Shown: positions 32,547-33,882 of the stretch, piece by piece
Layout of the letters: each line of letters opens with the position of its first letter
Position numbering within the stretch: position 1 is the stretch's first letter
NCBI GenBank assembly: GCA_002684655.1
Contig: NYVR01000088.1
Coordinates: 1-33,882, forward strand
Source of the DNA: Planctomycetota bacterium
Lineage (GTDB): Bacteria; Planctomycetota; UBA1135; UBA2386
Length of the DNA: 33,882 nt
Reading direction: 5' to 3'
Made by a program: the position numbers and the translations under genes
The notes under the pieces: model-generated
The model's database searches: none
Seen by the model: the letters and a program-made list of their open reading frames with translations, nothing else
Told to the model about the DNA's origin: nothing

Positions 32547-33882
32547 TTAGTTGTCGCCTTCGACCCCGCGTTCGCCGTCGAGGTCGAGGCCTGCTGCCCG
32601 CCAGCGCCTCGCGCCGACGGTGACGAGGGTCGCGAGCGCCACGATGGTTAGCAGCATCAACACCCACGTCCGCCTCGCGTCGGCGGCCGTCTCTGTTTCA
32701 GCGAACAGGGCGTGGACGTAGTCCGGCGCGTTGTTGATGCAGAAGCCGATGACGACGATCAGCAAGAACGTCGGCGAGACGTATTTCATGATGAACCCGA
32801 AGATCTTCGGGATCCGCATGTTGGAGCCTTGGTGCGCCTCTTCGAGGCCCTTGTCGACGCCGAAGATCCAGCCGAAGGCGACGATCTGAATGCCCGCGAC
32901 GATCAGGATGAAGAACGTCCCGACCCAAAAGTCGATGGTGTCGAGCGCGACGAGGTCCTTGCTGTACCACATCACGAAGAAGTTGCCGATCAAGCCCCAG
33001 CCGAGCACGATCGCCGTCGACTTGGTGCGGTCGACGCCGAGGCTCTCCTCAACGAACGCCTTGGTCGGCTGCAGCATCGACAGCGAGCTGGTGATCGCCG
33101 CCAGGAAGAGAATCAGGAAGAAGGACCCGCCGAAGATCCATCCGCCTGGCATCTGCGCGAACACCATCGGCAGTGTCTTGAAGCCGAGGCTCATGGTGCC
33201 GCCCTGGCCAGCTTGGGTCACCGCCACGCCGACGAACACGATCGACGCCGTGACCGTGATCAGGCCTCCAAGCGCGACCTCGAAGAACTCGTTCGTCGCC
33301 GACGCTGTCAGGCCGGATAAGACCACGTCGTCCTTCTTCTTCATGTAGGACGAGTAGTTGATGATCACTCCGAAGCCGACGGACAGACTGAAGAAGATCT
33401 GCCCGGACGCAGCCAGCCACGTCTTGAAGTCGTACAGCTTGTCTAGCTGCGGGTTCCAGAGGTAGCCGAGCCCGTTGAGCACGCTCTGATCCGGCTTCGC
33501 CGGGTCAGGCGTACCCAGCGTGAGCACGCGGATCAGGATGATCACGCCCAGGATCGCCATGATCGGCATCGCTGCTTTGCACACCGCCTCGATGCCCTTG
33601 GAGAGGCCCCGGAACACGAAGAAGATGTTGATCGCGGCGACGAAAAAGAACGTCCAAACGATCGAGTGCACCCCGCCGCCTGGTTGGTTGAACAGGATGC
33701 CGTTCCCAGCAGCGCCGGTGATCTGTTCGAAGAAGGTGTTGGTGGTCTGGACCTGCTGCTCGATCGGCATGGTCGCGTCGATGCCGATGCCGAACGCCGG
33801 GCCGAAGTATTGCAGCACGAAGTAGAGGCACCACGTCTCGATCAACACGTAGTAGAAGTAGACGCCCAGCGGGACGAGGACG
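32547..33882 (-). CDS. sodium-dependent (NSS-family) amino acid symporter, 5' end beyond window
   Basis: Inner-membrane sodium-coupled transporter of the neurotransmitter:sodium symporter family, probably for an amino acid. 445 codons are visible and the frame runs off the right edge, so the first two helices are missing. The visible part begins in helix 3 ('PLGVYFYYVLIETWCLYF'). 'GQIFFSLSVGFGVIINYSSYMKKKDD' is helix 6/7 with sodium-site residues, and 'LFLAAITSSLSMLQPTKAFVEE' is helix 8. Four further helices follow, the last being 'WVLMLLTIVALATLVTVGARRW'. The GTG at 33848 is internal and not the start. It is followed by the small membrane-protein gene, likely in one operon. Confidence 0.93.
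   Translation of the reverse strand, partial: VLVPLGVYFYYVLIETWCLYFVLQYFGPAFGIGIDATMPIEQQVQTTNTFFEQITGAAGNGILFNQPGGGVHSIVWTFFFVAAINIFFVFRGLSKGIEAVCKAAMPIMAILGVIILIRVLTLGTPDPAKPDQSVLNGLGYLWNPQLDKLYDFKTWLAASGQIFFSLSVGFGVIINYSSYMKKKDDVVLSGLTASATNEFFEVALGGLITVTASIVFVGVAVTQAGQGGTMSLGFKTLPMVFAQMPGGWIFGGSFFLILFLAAITSSLSMLQPTKAFVEESLGVDRTKSTAIVLGWGLIGNFFVMWYSKDLVALDTIDFWVGTFFILIVAGIQIVAFGWIFGVDKGLEEAHQGSNMRIPKIFGFIMKYVSPTFLLIVVIGFCINNAPDYVHALFAETETAADARRTWVLMLLTIVALATLVTVGARRWRAAGLDLDGERGVEGDN

Overview
The window is a GC-rich, gene-dense bacterial chromosome segment with no mobile elements, rRNA, tRNA or CRISPR that I can see. The best guess for the organism is a deep-branching planctomycete of the Saltatorellus/Engelhardtia type. 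The reasons are the C-terminal module of the large secreted protein at 2524-4857 (a 'TTNIPAG...FGLTQ' / 'YFQAATLDL...SNGVQATLG' pattern, which I associate with that group), a secreted DUF1080 + propeller + cytochrome fusion typical of the PVC superphylum, and a mixture of Shine-Dalgarno and apparently leaderless starts. This assignment is inference.

Layout, left to right. 87-1849: aldo/keto reductase and SAM methyltransferase, translationally coupled. 2159-4857: two secreted proteins, one small and one large with a zinc-protease motif. 4984-7999: a DnaJ-like cochaperone with a halved zinc finger and an Uup-type ABC-F ATPase. 8012-8572 (minus): a small secreted protein. 8672-13813: a secreted 1221-residue multidomain cytochrome/sugar protein and a tandem alpha/beta hydrolase whose second domain looks catalytically dead. 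14063-16479: hisS and an unknown gene. 16580-21848 (minus): polA (no proofreading residues, Tyr in the O-helix), a DedA/YqaA-like membrane protein and recJ. 21882-24350: selA and selD. 24388-29145 (minus): the nusA-infB-ylxP-rbfA translation operon. 29467-31961: GNAT, asnS, DUF1648 membrane protein. 31974-32369: rhodanese lipoprotein. 32394-33882 (minus): a small membrane protein and a sodium-dependent symporter cut by the window end.

The most striking feature is selenocysteine use. selA and selD lie together, and selD is itself a selenoprotein: its catalytic cysteine position is an in-frame TGA (23334-23336), and the real gene starts at 23283. About 9 kb away a rhodanese-like lipoprotein has TGA (32244-32246) exactly where the catalytic cysteine of the family belongs, followed by the intact family C-terminus. 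Both TGAs are followed by a hairpin in the place of a bacterial SECIS. Conventional gene calling would truncate both proteins.

A second recurring theme is promoter architecture. Several genes without Shine-Dalgarno sequences carry a TAnnnT-like -10 hexamer six or seven bases before the start codon (87, 4984, 8572 minus, 12422, 19285 minus), suggesting leaderless mRNAs. Convergent gene ends are separated by short GC-rich hairpins without T-tracts.
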